Source: JAHFUA01 sp963808725 (GTDB lineage: Bacteria > Acidobacteriota > Terriglobia > Terriglobales > Acidobacteriaceae). From it: a stretch of DNA of 64,000 nucleotides. Shown here one piece after another: positions 1-9,147 of this stretch (positions are counted from its first letter, which is position 1; each line of letters opens with the position of its first letter). The notes beneath the pieces were generated by a model. That model was not told the DNA's origin and searched no databases. It worked only from the letters and a program-made list of their open reading frames with translations. The position numbers and the translations under genes were made by a program. The DNA lies in contig CAWEGO010000001.1 of assembly GCA_963808725.1 (NCBI GenBank), positions 558,001-622,000 on the forward strand, in the 5' to 3' direction.

Positions 1-110
1 CAGCGCCATTACCGTCTAAGCTCCTTTGACGTTTCTTTACGAAGTCTTTACCCGCCTGCCCTGCAACGCTTGGTTAAAATAGGGTGCACTGGACCATGCT
101 GGAGGTTGTT

Positions 111-764
111 GTGCTAAAGCACTGGGCAATCGTGCTGGTAGTGTCGCTGGTTCCTGCGCTGGCAATGACGCAGGACAATCCGCCGAAACCCGCCGAGGGC
201 CAGACCCAAGATCGTCCCAATCGGCCCTGGGCCGGCCACTTCCAGGGAGTGACGGGTACCATCACCGCCATCTCAGGCAATCAACTCTCTGTGAAAACCG
301 CGGAGGGCAAGGCCGTGACCGTCAACCTGTCGGCCGACACCCAGTACCGCAAAGACCGGCAGCCGGCCGCGCTGGCGGACTTCAAAGTCGGTGACACGGT
401 AACGGTGGCTGGCGCTCCCGCCGGAGAGAACGCCTGGAACGCACGCTTCGTCACCACGCGCTCGCTGGGCCGGCAGTATGGGGAGGGCCTGGGCAAGCTC
501 TTTATCGCCGGCGAGATCAAGGCCATCGACGGCACCAGCCTGGCTATCTTGCGCGTCGATGGCCAGACTCAGACCATCCTGGTGGATGAGAACACCTCGT
601 TTCGCAAGCAGAACCAGAGCGTTACGCTCGCCGATTTCAAGCCCGGCGATCAGGTGTTTGGCCGCGGTGAGGTCAAGAATGGGACCTTCGTTGCCGCCGT
701 GCTGAATTGGGGTGTCCTCAAGCCGGTGGAACCTCGCCCCCAAGGCGCGCCCGACCGGCACTGA
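111..764 (+). CDS. DUF5666-type secreted protein
   Basis: Secreted protein of 217 aa with two repeated beta-rich DUF5666-like modules. Each module has a G-T-I-T-A-I/E-I-K-A-I opening and an ALADFKVGD or LADFKPGD closing motif, so the modules span roughly residues 50-130 and 130-205. I chose the GTG at 111 because GGAGG lies 5 nt upstream at 101-105; it gives a signal peptide (VLKHWAIVLVVSLVPALA). An upstream ATG at 96 has no such site. The molecular function of the family is unknown; such proteins are common in Acidobacteriota. The gene reads towards the TonB receptor but is probably independent of it. Confidence 0.8.
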   Translation: MLKHWAIVLVVSLVPALAMTQDNPPKPAEGQTQDRPNRPWAGHFQGVTGTITAISGNQLSVKTAEGKAVTVNLSADTQYRKDRQPAALADFKVGDTVTVAGAPAGENAWNARFVTTRSLGRQYGEGLGKLFIAGEIKAIDGTSLAILRVDGQTQTILVDENTSFRKQNQSVTLADFKPGDQVFGRGEVKNGTFVAAVLNWGVLKPVEPRPQGAPDRH

Positions 765-812
765 GGTCATCCGGATGCCAGGGAATTCGTCTCACTCTAA
801 CAGCGCCCTTTG

Positions 813-3800
813 ATGTCCTCGACGCGAAATCCGCGCCTCAACAATGTCTGCATGATGGCCGCTGCCGTTGCGCTGGTGCTGGGCTGCGCTTCGGTGGCAG
901 CGCAGACCTCGCCCGCGGCCGGCGGCGATATCAGCGGCGTCATCAAGTCTGGCAACATGCCTCTGCCCGGAGTCACGGTCTCCGCTGCCAACACCTTGAC
1001 CGGCCAGAAAACGGTCACGTCCACCGGGGATGACGGCAGCTACGCGCTGCACCTCACGGCCAACGGCCGCTACGTGGTGCGCGGGGAAATGGCCGCCTTC
1101 GCCGCCGCTACCCACGAAGTGGTGATCAATGCCGAACACCGCAGCGCGCGTGTGGACCTGGAGCTGGTGCTGCTCTCCCGCGCCCAGCAGCAGCAAGCCG
1201 CCGAGCGCCAGCAGCAGCGCGCGGCCGCGCCCAACCGCGGCTTCCAGAGCCTCTCGGTGATACAGTCGGAACTCGGCGCTGGCTCCGAAAACGGCGGGCT
1301 CAATGGCGGGGACCAAAGTTTGCCCCCCAGCCTTCAAGTGCCCGGCATGTCGGCGGAATCGGCGACAGAATCCGTTTCCATCACCGGCAACACCGCTAAT
1401 TCCGGATGGTCGGGCCTGAGCAGTGACGAACTCCGCCAGCGTGTGCAGGAGATGCGCGATCAGCCCGGCGGATTGTTTGCCGGCGGCCCCGGCGGCTTCG
1501 GCGGAGGGCCAGGCGGTGGTCGCGGTGGCTTCGGCGGTGGTGGAGGCGGTCCGTTCACGCTCGGCGGCGGCCGCGGTCGCTACAACTTTAATCAGCCGCA
1601 CGGATCGATTTACTATCGAATCGATGATTCCGTGCTGGACGCTTCCCCCTTCTCGCTGACCGGAGTTCCTCAGCCTAAGCCAGCCTACCAGCAGAACAAC
1701 TTCGGCGGCTCGCTCGGGGGACCTCTGAATATTCCCAAGAATCTGGAACGGCGGACAAAAGACCTTCTTCTTTGTCAACTACAACGGAGCGCGTTCCGAG
1801 AATCCGTATGACGCGTTCTCTACCGTGCCCACCAATGGCCAATTTCCTGGGACGACGGACGAGCGCGCCGGAATTTTTCCCAATGGGCTCAACGTCAGCA
1901 ACGACATTAATTCCATCTCCCAGCACTTGTTGCAGTACATTCCCGAACCCAACCTGCCGGGCACGGTCAAGAACTTCCACTTCATTACCACGGCGGTCAG
2001 CAATCTGGATGACCTGAACGTCCGCATCATCCGCTCCTTCGGCAAAGCCACGCTGGGACAGCGGCGGGGTGGTGGCGGCGGCAGGGGTGCGGGCGGTGGC
2101 GGTCGCAACAACCTGAATGTCGGATTCCACTACCACTCAACAGAAAACAACCTGACCAATCCTTTTCCCTCGGTTGGCGGCACTACCGCCGTGCGCAGCT
2201 TCGATATTCCTGTCGGCTACGTACGCTCCTTCGGCAAGCTCACCAACAACCTACGCTTCGACTTCAACCGCAACCGCATTCGGACCCAGAATCTGTACGC
2301 GTTCAACACCAACGTCGCTGGCGCTGCCGGGGTCACCGGCGTTTCCACCAATCCTTTCGACTATGGCATCCCGAATCTCTCGTTCACCGATTTCTCCGGC
2401 CTGAATGACATCAATCCCTTGTTGCGGCGAGACCAGACCTTCACCCTTTCCGACATCATGATCTGGAGCCACGGCAAGCACACCTGGCGCTGGGGAGGCG
2501 ACTTCCGCCGTATCCAGATCAACCCCGAGACCGACAGCAACCCCCGCGGCAGCTTTACCTTCACCGGGATCAACACAGGTAACGACTTCGCCGACTTCCT
2601 GCTGGGACTACCGCAGTTGAGCACCCTGGAATTCGGAGCCAACAACTATCATTTCCGCGGCAATTCCTGGGACCTTTTCGGACAGGACGAATGGCGCATA
2701 CGCGGCAACTTGACCCTGAACCTTGGCCTGCGCTATGAGTATGTTTCGCCCTTCACCGAGATCAACAACCTGATCGCGAATCTCCTGGTTACCGACCTGA
2801 CTCCCAGCACCATCAGCGTAGCGCGCGTTCTGCCTGGAACTGCGGGCGTTCCCTCGTCGCTTGTCCATCCCGATCGCGATGGCTTTGCGCCGCGCGTGGG
2901 AATCGCTTGGAAACCGTTCGCCAAGACCGTCGTGCGTGCCGGCTACGGCATTAATTACAACACCAGCGCGTATTCGACCATCGTCCAGCAACTCGCGTTC
3001 CAGCCGCCATTCACCGAGTTGCAGACCAATCGCAACGTTCCCGAGCTAGGCTTCCCTACAATCTCACCTACTACTCTTACCAACAACTACGGCGTGAATC
3101 CCAACTATCGCATGGGATATGTCCAGATCCTGGAATCTCAACATCCAGCGGGAGCTGAAAGGAGACGTCCTGCTGAACGTTGATTACACCGGCACTAAAG
3201 GCACTCACCTGGACGTCCTGGAGGCGCCCAACCGCAGTATTACCGGCACGGGGCTCCTCAACAACGACGTGCCTATCTTCAACTTTCAGACTTCGCAGGC
3301 CGATTCGATAGCCCATGCCGGGACAGTGCGGCTGCGCAAGCGGCTGCGCCACGGAGTTGCCATCGGCGGCACGTACACCTATTCCAAGTCCATCGACGAC
3401 GCTTCTACCATCGGCGGAGGCGCGACGGTCGTCGCCCAGAACGCCTTCAACCTGGCCGGCGAGCGCGGCCTTTCGAGCTTTGACCAGCGGCACCGCTTCG
3501 TCGCCGATTATCTGATGGAGCTACCCTTCGGCCACGACAAGCGCTGGCTCTCCAACAAGAGTCTGCTGCGCGATGTCTTCGGCGACTGGCAGTGGAGCGG
3601 CGATTGGACTATCGCCTCCGGCACGCCGTTCAGCCCGCAAGTGATCGGGAATTTCAGCGAAGTCGGCACCGGTACCAACGGAACCCTGCGCCCCGATCTC
3701 GTTCCCGGCCAGCCTATCGCTCTGCCCAATCCATCCGTATTGGAGTGGTTCAACCCGGCGGCATTCTGCTCGCCGAGCTCGACCATGCGGCCGTGCCCTC

Positions 3801-4069
3801 CCGGCATGGTGCTGCCTAGCCCGTTTTTTGGCGATGCCGGGCGCAACAGCATCGAAGGCCCGGGCAGCCTGGTCTTCGACATGGCTTTTACCAGGGTGGT
3901 CCCCATGGGCGATGTGCGCGTGCTCGAGTTCCGCGTCCAGATGACCAACATCTTCAATACCCCGCAGTTCACCGGCATCGACAGCAACATAAATTCGCCC
4001 AGTTTCGGCCAGGTGACCAGCGTCGGCTCGATGCGCAAGATGCAGATGCAGGCGCGGTTCAGGTTCTGA
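813..4069 (+). pseudogene. TonB-dependent receptor, carboxypeptidase-regulatory-like domain (two frameshifts)
   Basis: Outer-membrane TonB-dependent receptor of about 1085 aa if two frameshifts are corrected, a normal length for the large acidobacterial OmpA/TonB-like family. It has a signal peptide ending in VAAQ, then a carboxypeptidase-regulatory-like fold (GVIKSGNMPLPGVTVSA, residues about 40-120), a Gly-rich stretch (about 210-250), plug and barrel, and a terminal aromatic beta strand ending QARFRF. Frame 0 is intact to about 1739, then frame 1 runs 1741-3124 (IWNGGQKTFFFVNYNG), then frame 2 from about 3128 (WNLNIQREL). Each break is repaired by removing one base. It is either a recent pseudogene or the result of sequencing errors. 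The start is the ATG at 813, directly after a TTG. Confidence 0.85.
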
Positions 4070-4070
4070 T

Positions 4071-6395
4071 ATGAAGCCGCTTGCTCCAAATCGATTGCTG
4101 CGGAAAATGCTAGAGCCGGTCTACAGTAGCTATATGTGGATTTGTGAAGGGGCACGCCTTGAGGCGTGCCGTAAGAGGCGGATAGAAACTCGGCTTCAGC
4201 CGCTGAGGGAATCTCCCTCGGGGCCTAAAGGCCCGTTTTTGGGTGCGGATGTTAACGGCACGGCTGGAAGCCGTGCCCCTTCACAACCTGGACATGCCAA
4301 CAGCAGATGTGCTCTAGCCGCCGTTCTTTGCTTCGTGTTGCTGGCAGGCACGCTGCCCGCGCAGCAGTCCGCGCAAACGCCCTACACCCTTAAAGCCCGC
4401 AGCGAGGTCGTGCTGGTTAACGTCACCGCGCGCGACAAGAAGGGAGCCTTCGTCAGCGACCTTACCGCCGACGATTTCACCGTGCTCGAGGACGGCAAGC
4501 CGCAGAAGGTCACATCGTTCGATATCGAGAACACCGACGCCGCGCCCGAAACTGCAGCCGGTCCCGCACAGACCGCCGTGCTCACCCTGCCCAAGCCCCA
4601 CGCCGAAGCGAAGCCGGCGGAAGTCCAGCCGCCATCCGCGCTCAAGGACCGCCGCCTGCTCATCCTTTTCTTTGACTTGAGCGCCATGCAGCCCGACGAA
4701 ATCGACCGCTCCACCACCGCCGCCCAGAAGTACGTCGATCAGCAGATGGCTTCGGCCGACCTGGTGTCGGTGGTCTCACTGGGCAGCACGGTGCGCGTGG
4801 AGCAGGACTTCACCAGCGACCGGGCGCTGCTCAAGCAGGCGCTGGACCGGCTGAATCCCTCGTCCGGCGCGGGTTTCGAAGAGGGCTCTACCGGCACCAC
4901 CGAAGGCACGCCCGATACCGGCGCGCCCTTCACCGCCGACGACACCGAGTACAACATCTTTAACACCGATCGCCGCCTGGAAGCCTTGCGTACGGTTGCC
5001 GCTGCCGTCTCCCGCATCGACCAGAAGAAATCGCTGATTTACTTCTCCAGCGGGATGGACCGTAGCAGCGGTTCGGCCGTAGGGACAACCGGGATCGAGA
5101 ACCAGTCGGAGTTGCGTGCCGCCATCAACGCCGCCGTGCGCGCCAACCTCGCCATCTACACCCTGGACATTCGCGGGCTGCAGGCGCTGGTCCCCGGCGG
5201 CGAGGCGCAGTCGGCCAGCCTGCGCGGCATTGCTCCCTATTCCGGCCGCGCCACCATCAACGCGCTGAATTCGAATTTCACCACCCAGGAGACCCTGGTT
5301 ACGCTGGCCGGCGACACTGGCGGCCGCGCCTTCCTCGACAGCAACGACTTCGGCCAGGTGTTCAAGCGTGTGCAGGAAGACACTTCGATCTACTACATGC
5401 TGGGCTATCACAGCACGAATCTTGCGCGCGACGGCAAGTTCCGCCGCATCGTGGTGCAGGTGAAGCGTCCCGGGCTCAAGCTCGAGTACCGCCGCGGATA
5501 TTACGCACCCGCCGATTTCCAGCACGCCAACCGCGCGGAACGAGAGCTTCAGTTGGATGAGGAACTGGCGTCTGACCTGCCCACTACCGATCTGCCGGTC
5601 TATCTCGCCACCGGCTATTTCCGCCTGGCGGACAACAAGTTCTTCGTGCCCATCTCGCTGGTGGTCCCCGGTTCGCAGATCCCATTCACCCGCGGCGGCG
5701 ACCAGGACCGCGCCACCCTGGACCTCATCGGGGCAGTCAAGGATAGCAGCAACAAACGTCCCATCACCACGCTGCGCGATACCGTCAAATATAACGTGGC
5801 GGGATCGCAGGAGGTCCGCCGCAAGAACGTGCAGTACAACAGCGGCTTCGTGCTGCCCGCCGGCAAGTATCACCTGAAGTTTGTGGTGCGCGAGAACCAG
5901 AGCGGGCGCCTGGGATCGTTCGAGACCGACCTCATCGTCCCCGAGCTCAAAACCGTGCCGCTGAAGATGAGCTCGGTGGTGCTGGCCAGCCAGCTCCAGC
6001 CCGCGCCCAAGCGCCGCAACGAAAGCCCGCTCATCCGCGACGGCTCCGAGCTCATCCCCAACGTGACCCACGTGTTTTCCTCCGGGCAGCACCTTTATCT
6101 TTATTACGAGGTCTACGATCCGGCACGGCAGGCGGCCGGCAAAACCGCGGAGAAGCAGCCGGAGATCCGCCTGCTGACCAACGTCGCGTTCTTTTCCGGC
6201 AAAATAAAGACCTACGAGACGCCCCTGGTCGAAGCCCAGCAACTGAATGCTCCCGACCGCAAGGCTGCGGTCTTTCAGCTTGATGTTCCACTCACGTCGC
6301 TCAAGCCCGGGTTCTACACCTGCCAGGTAAACGTGATCGATGACGCCGCCGGGCGCTTCACTTTCCCGCGGTTGGCGTTGCTGGTAAGACAGTAG
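4071..6395 (+). CDS. VWFA-related acidobacterial domain protein
   Basis: Secreted or periplasmic protein of the VWFA-related family typical of Acidobacteria (TIGR03436-like). The conserved opening motif is seen (ARSEVVLVNVTARDKKG, then FTVLEDGKPQKVTSFD). A von Willebrand A core follows with LLILFFDLSAM in place of a strict DxSxS. The C-terminal half is beta-rich and possibly carbohydrate-binding-like. A signal-peptide core (ALAAVLCFVLLAGTLPAQ) begins only about 80 codons after the first ATG at 4071. Those 80 codons read through a 141-bp dispersed repeat (4144-4284). No ATG, GTG or TTG lies between the repeat and the signal core, so the start is uncertain: ATG 4071, ATG 4134 or TTG 4239. Confidence 0.8.
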   Translation: MKPLAPNRLLRKMLEPVYSSYMWICEGARLEACRKRRIETRLQPLRESPSGPKGPFLGADVNGTAGSRAPSQPGHANSRCALAAVLCFVLLAGTLPAQQSAQTPYTLKARSEVVLVNVTARDKKGAFVSDLTADDFTVLEDGKPQKVTSFDIENTDAAPETAAGPAQTAVLTLPKPHAEAKPAEVQPPSALKDRRLLILFFDLSAMQPDEIDRSTTAAQKYVDQQMASADLVSVVSLGSTVRVEQDFTSDRALLKQALDRLNPSSGAGFEEGSTGTTEGTPDTGAPFTADDTEYNIFNTDRRLEALRTVAAAVSRIDQKKSLIYFSSGMDRSSGSAVGTTGIENQSELRAAINAAVRANLAIYTLDIRGLQALVPGGEAQSASLRGIAPYSGRATINALNSNFTTQETLVTLAGDTGGRAFLDSNDFGQVFKRVQEDTSIYYMLGYHSTNLARDGKFRRIVVQVKRPGLKLEYRRGYYAPADFQHANRAERELQLDEELASDLPTTDLPVYLATGYFRLADNKFFVPISLVVPGSQIPFTRGGDQDRATLDLIGAVKDSSNKRPITTLRDTVKYNVAGSQEVRRKNVQYNSGFVLPAGKYHLKFVVRENQSGRLGSFETDLIVPELKTVPLKMSSVVLASQLQPAPKRRNESPLIRDGSELIPNVTHVFSSGQHLYLYYEVYDPARQAAGKTAEKQPEIRLLTNVAFFSGKIKTYETPLVEAQQLNAPDRKAAVFQLDVPLTSLKPGFYTCQVNVIDDAAGRFTFPRLALLVRQ
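4144..4284. repeat. 141-bp dispersed palindromic element, copy 1
   Basis: Bounded by perfect 13-bp terminal inverted repeats GTGAAGGGGCACG (4144-4156) and CGTGCCCCTTCAC (4272-4284). The inside holds GCACGCC/GGCGTGCC, CGGCTTCAGCCGCTGAGG and GGGCCTAAAGGCCCG dyads. A second copy of 182 bp sits at 61250-61431 with the same ends and core. It resembles a MITE or REP-like non-autonomous element. It lies inside the 5' part of the VWFA reading frame. Confidence 0.88.
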
Positions 6396-6493
6396 GGACG
6401 CGTTTTACCGGCACGAAATGCCGGGCTCGCCATGTACAATACCGCCAGCCTCGGAGAGCCCGCGTCCGAGCCCACTTGCGGAGGCAGGAAAGC

Positions 6494-6763
6494 ATGTCCG
6501 ATGAACTGGCGGAAAAAGTGGTATCGGTGATCGCCACCAGCAAGCGCATTCCCCGCGAGCAGGTCTCGCTGGAAAGCACGCTCGAAGATCTCGGCATGGA
6601 CTCGCTCGACCAGCTCAATCTTCTGTTTGCGCTGGAGAGCGACTTCAACATTTCCATTCCTGACGACGAAGCCAAAGCCATTCGCACCGTGCGCGAGATG
6701 GTCGAGGGGGTAAGGAGGCTGGTCGCTGGCGCCTCCGGACAGTCCGCCGCCTCGGTCGCATAG
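6494..6763 (+). CDS. acyl carrier protein
   Basis: Acyl carrier protein of 89 aa. It carries the DSL phosphopantetheine attachment motif (LGMDSLDQL, Ser37), four predicted helices and an acidic helix 2. The ATG at 6494 is preceded by GGAGG at 6480-6484. The stop is 3 nt before the ketosynthase start, so the two form a tight pair. The residues around Ser37 are canonical; the C-terminal tail is Ala/Ser rich. It may serve a specialised fatty-acid or polyketide-like pathway rather than the housekeeping FAS, because none of the fabD/G/H/Z genes is next to it. Confidence 0.92.
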   Translation: MSDELAEKVVSVIATSKRIPREQVSLESTLEDLGMDSLDQLNLLFALESDFNISIPDDEAKAIRTVREMVEGVRRLVAGASGQSAASVA

Positions 6764-6766
6764 ACC

Positions 6767-7981
6767 ATGGCGCCGCGCAGAGTGGCGGTCACGGGCTTGG
6801 GCGTCATCTCCCCGCTCGGCCACGACGTTTCCTGCTTCTGGAATGCCCTGATCGCTGGCCAGTCGGGAATCGGACCCATCAAATCTGTGGACCTCAGCAA
6901 CATACGCTTCCAGAACGGGGCCGAGGTCCGCGATTACGATCCATCGCAACACTTCGAACCTTCGCAAGCCGACCTGCTCGACCGTTTCGCCCAGTTCGCG
7001 CTGGTGGCGGCCCGACAGGCGATCCGCGATTCCGGAATCGTCTTCACTCCCGAGTTGCGCCAGCGGACGGCCATCATCACCGGATCGTCGGTGGGCGGGC
7101 AGTCCACGCAGGATACGCAGTTCTGGGCGGTATACCGCAACCACTCCCCGCGCGTCCACCCGTTGACCATTCCACGGATCATGCCCAATGCCGGCGCCAG
7201 CCACATCTCGATGGAGTTCGGAATCTCGGGGCCGGCCTACACCGTCTCGACTGCTTGCGCTTCCTCGAATCACGCCATTGGGCAGGCATTCTGGATGGTG
7301 CGCGAGGGCGCGGCGGAACTGGCGATCGCCGGTGGCAGCGAGACCCCGTTCAGCTTCGGCTTTCTGAAAGCGTGGGAAGCCATGCGCGTGGTCGCTCCCG
7401 ACACCTGCCGCCCGTTCTCTCGCGACCGCCGCGGGTTGATCCTGGGCGAAGGCGGAGCCATGCTGGTGCTGGAACCGCTGGAGCGCGCGCAAGCCCGCGG
7501 CGCGCCCGTGTACGCTGAGATCGCCGGCTTTGGGATGTCGTCGGACGCCGGCCACATCACCACACCTTCCACCGACGGTCCGGCTCGCGCCATGACCGCG
7601 GCTTTAGAGGACGCTCAAATCAGCCCGGAAGCTGTGGGCTATATCAGCGCGCACGGCACCGGGACGCCCAGCAACGATCCCACGGAAACCCGCGCCATCC
7701 GCCAGGTGTTCGGCACCCACGCCGAGAAGCTGGCGGTCAGTTCCACCAAATCCATGCACGGGCACGCGCTCGGTGCGGCGAGCGCGCTGGAAGCGGTGGC
7801 CACCGTTCTCGCGCTGCGCAACGCGATCCTTCCTCCTACCGCCAACTTCACCACGCCCGACCCGGAGTGCGATCTCGACGTGGTGCCCAACCAGTCGCGC
7901 CCGGCCGAAGTCGAGTATGCGCTGTCGAACGCGTTCGCTTTTGGGGGACTGAATGCAGTGGTGGCGTTCCGGCGGCTATAG
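6767..7981 (+). CDS. beta-ketoacyl-ACP synthase II-like (FabF family)
   Basis: Elongating condensing enzyme that extends an ACP-bound acyl chain with malonyl-ACP; cytoplasmic. At 404 aa it has normal FabF length. The thiolase-fold catalytic triad is intact: Cys164 in TACASSNHA, His296 in SAHGTGTPSND and His333 in KSMHGHALGAAS, with Lys328. It starts 3 nt after the ACP stop. The orphan ACP-KS pair suggests a secondary lipid or polyketide step, though a second housekeeping fabF is equally possible. Confidence 0.9.
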   Translation: MAPRRVAVTGLGVISPLGHDVSCFWNALIAGQSGIGPIKSVDLSNIRFQNGAEVRDYDPSQHFEPSQADLLDRFAQFALVAARQAIRDSGIVFTPELRQRTAIITGSSVGGQSTQDTQFWAVYRNHSPRVHPLTIPRIMPNAGASHISMEFGISGPAYTVSTACASSNHAIGQAFWMVREGAAELAIAGGSETPFSFGFLKAWEAMRVVAPDTCRPFSRDRRGLILGEGGAMLVLEPLERAQARGAPVYAEIAGFGMSSDAGHITTPSTDGPARAMTAALEDAQISPEAVGYISAHGTGTPSNDPTETRAIRQVFGTHAEKLAVSSTKSMHGHALGAASALEAVATVLALRNAILPPTANFTTPDPECDLDVVPNQSRPAEVEYALSNAFAFGGLNAVVAFRRL

Positions 7982-8007
7982 GGTTCCATAGAATGTACAG
8001 CTCCAAC

Positions 8008-8163
8008 CCTGTCACCCTGAGCGAGCGCGCCTGACCCTTCGACCTCGCTCAGGGCAAGCCTTTGGCGCGCGAGTCGAAGGGCCCCTATTCCAAAGATACG
8101 GCAGGGTAGGGGTGCTTCGACTCGTGCGGGCAAAAGCGGTCCGCCCTCGCTCAGCATGACAGA
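8008..8163. repeat. intergenic inverted-repeat element (CCCTGAGCGAG type)
   Basis: The 194-bp gap after the ketosynthase holds interleaved inverted repeats. CACCCTGAGCGAG near 8011 pairs with CTCGCTCAGCATGAC near 8148. CCCTTCGACCTCGCTCAGGG forms an internal hairpin, and GCGAGTCGAAGGGCCC is paired by later GACTCG. Similar wording (CCCTGAGCGGAGTCGAAGGGTCCCGCGAC) recurs near 49995-50022. It looks like a dispersed intergenic repeat rather than a gene. Confidence 0.6.
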
Positions 8164-8175
8164 GGGATGGTCAGC

Positions 8176-9054
8176 TTACTTCAGCCCTGCACTCTCCGCC
8201 GCCAGCACCGCGATCGCCGACCAGTCTTTATCTCCCAGCCCGCGCGAGACCCCAGCAAGGAACCGGTCGTGAAGCACGCCGGCGACGGGCATGGGCACGT
8301 TGGCGGCGTCGGCGGCGGCCAGGATCAGCCGCACGTCCTTGGCTGCCAGCCGCAGGCTGAACCCGGCAGGCTCGTACTTCTGTTGCGCAATGATCGTGCC
8401 GTAATTCTTGGCGAAGGGCGCAGTGAAGAAGCTGTTGGTCAGAATATCCAGACACTGCTGCGGATCCATACCGTACTTACGCACAAACGCGAATGCTTCT
8501 CCTAGTGACTCCAGGGTTGACATGATCAGGAAATTCCCGCCCAGCTTGAACACGTTGGCGGTGGACGCATCTTCGCCGAGGACGAACGTCTTCTGTGCCA
8601 TGGCGCTGAACAGCGGTTCGCATTTTGCGACTGCCGGTTTCGGCCCTGCGGCCACGATGAACAGCTTGGCGGCCTCGGCGACCTCGGGGCGCCCGAACAC
8701 CGGCGCGGAGACGTAAGCCGTCCCATGCCGGCCATGCGCTTCCATCAGGTTGCGCGAGAGTTCCACGCTGATCGTGCTCATCGAGACGTGGATCTGCTTC
8801 GGGCCGAGCTTCGCCAGCAGATCGCCGCGCCCGAGCAGCACCTCTTCGAGCGCGTGATCGTCGGCCAGCATGCTGATGACGACCTCGCCCGATGCAGTCT
8901 CTGCCGGCGACGAGGCGACCTTGGCTCCGTCGCGCGCCAGGTCCTCGGCACGCGCGCGCGTGCGGTTATACACCGTGACCTCGTGCCCGGCCTTGAGCAG
9001 ATTGCGCGCCATGGCGCGTCCCATGACTCCCAGTCCGACGAACCCGACTTTCAT
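8176..9054 (-). CDS. NAD(P)-dependent beta-hydroxyacid dehydrogenase family
   Basis: Cytoplasmic oxidoreductase of 292 aa in the 3-hydroxyisobutyrate dehydrogenase / glyoxylate-succinic semialdehyde reductase family. The N-terminal Rossmann motif GFVGLGVMGRAMA (residues 4-16) is followed by YNRT, which suits NADP phosphate binding. The substrate loop reads SAPVFGRPEVAEAAK and the catalytic lysine is Lys170 in FKLGGNF. The usual DAPVSGG is changed to SAPVFGR, as in the GLYR-like subgroup. The substrate cannot be read from sequence. It is transcribed alone. Confidence 0.85.
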   Translation of the reverse strand: MKVGFVGLGVMGRAMARNLLKAGHEVTVYNRTRARAEDLARDGAKVASSPAETASGEVVISMLADDHALEEVLLGRGDLLAKLGPKQIHVSMSTISVELSRNLMEAHGRHGTAYVSAPVFGRPEVAEAAKLFIVAAGPKPAVAKCEPLFSAMAQKTFVLGEDASTANVFKLGGNFLIMSTLESLGEAFAFVRKYGMDPQQCLDILTNSFFTAPFAKNYGTIIAQQKYEPAGFSLRLAAKDVRLILAAADAANVPMPVAGVLHDRFLAGVSRGLGDKDWSAIAVLAAESAGLK

Positions 9055-9147
9055 TTTGGTTCTCTCCTGTCCTTGGCGGACCGTAAGAGTGTAAATGGGG
9101 TGGGGACTGGCCGCGAGCCGTTCACGACCGGCAACGGCAGGATGGTG

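Noticed and set aside
26..80. TTGACG (26-31) and TTAAAAT (74-80) as a promoter for the first gene
   Set aside because: The spacing of about 43 nt is far from 17, so they do not form one promoter.
813..4069. Programmed frameshifting in the TonB receptor
   Set aside because: The two shifts lack slippery heptamers and stimulatory structures, and both need removal of a base. Error or decay is simpler.
4776..6242. Long minus-strand reading frame of about 488 codons
   Set aside because: Antisense to the VWFA protein; His/Gly/Val-rich shadow composition and no ribosome site.
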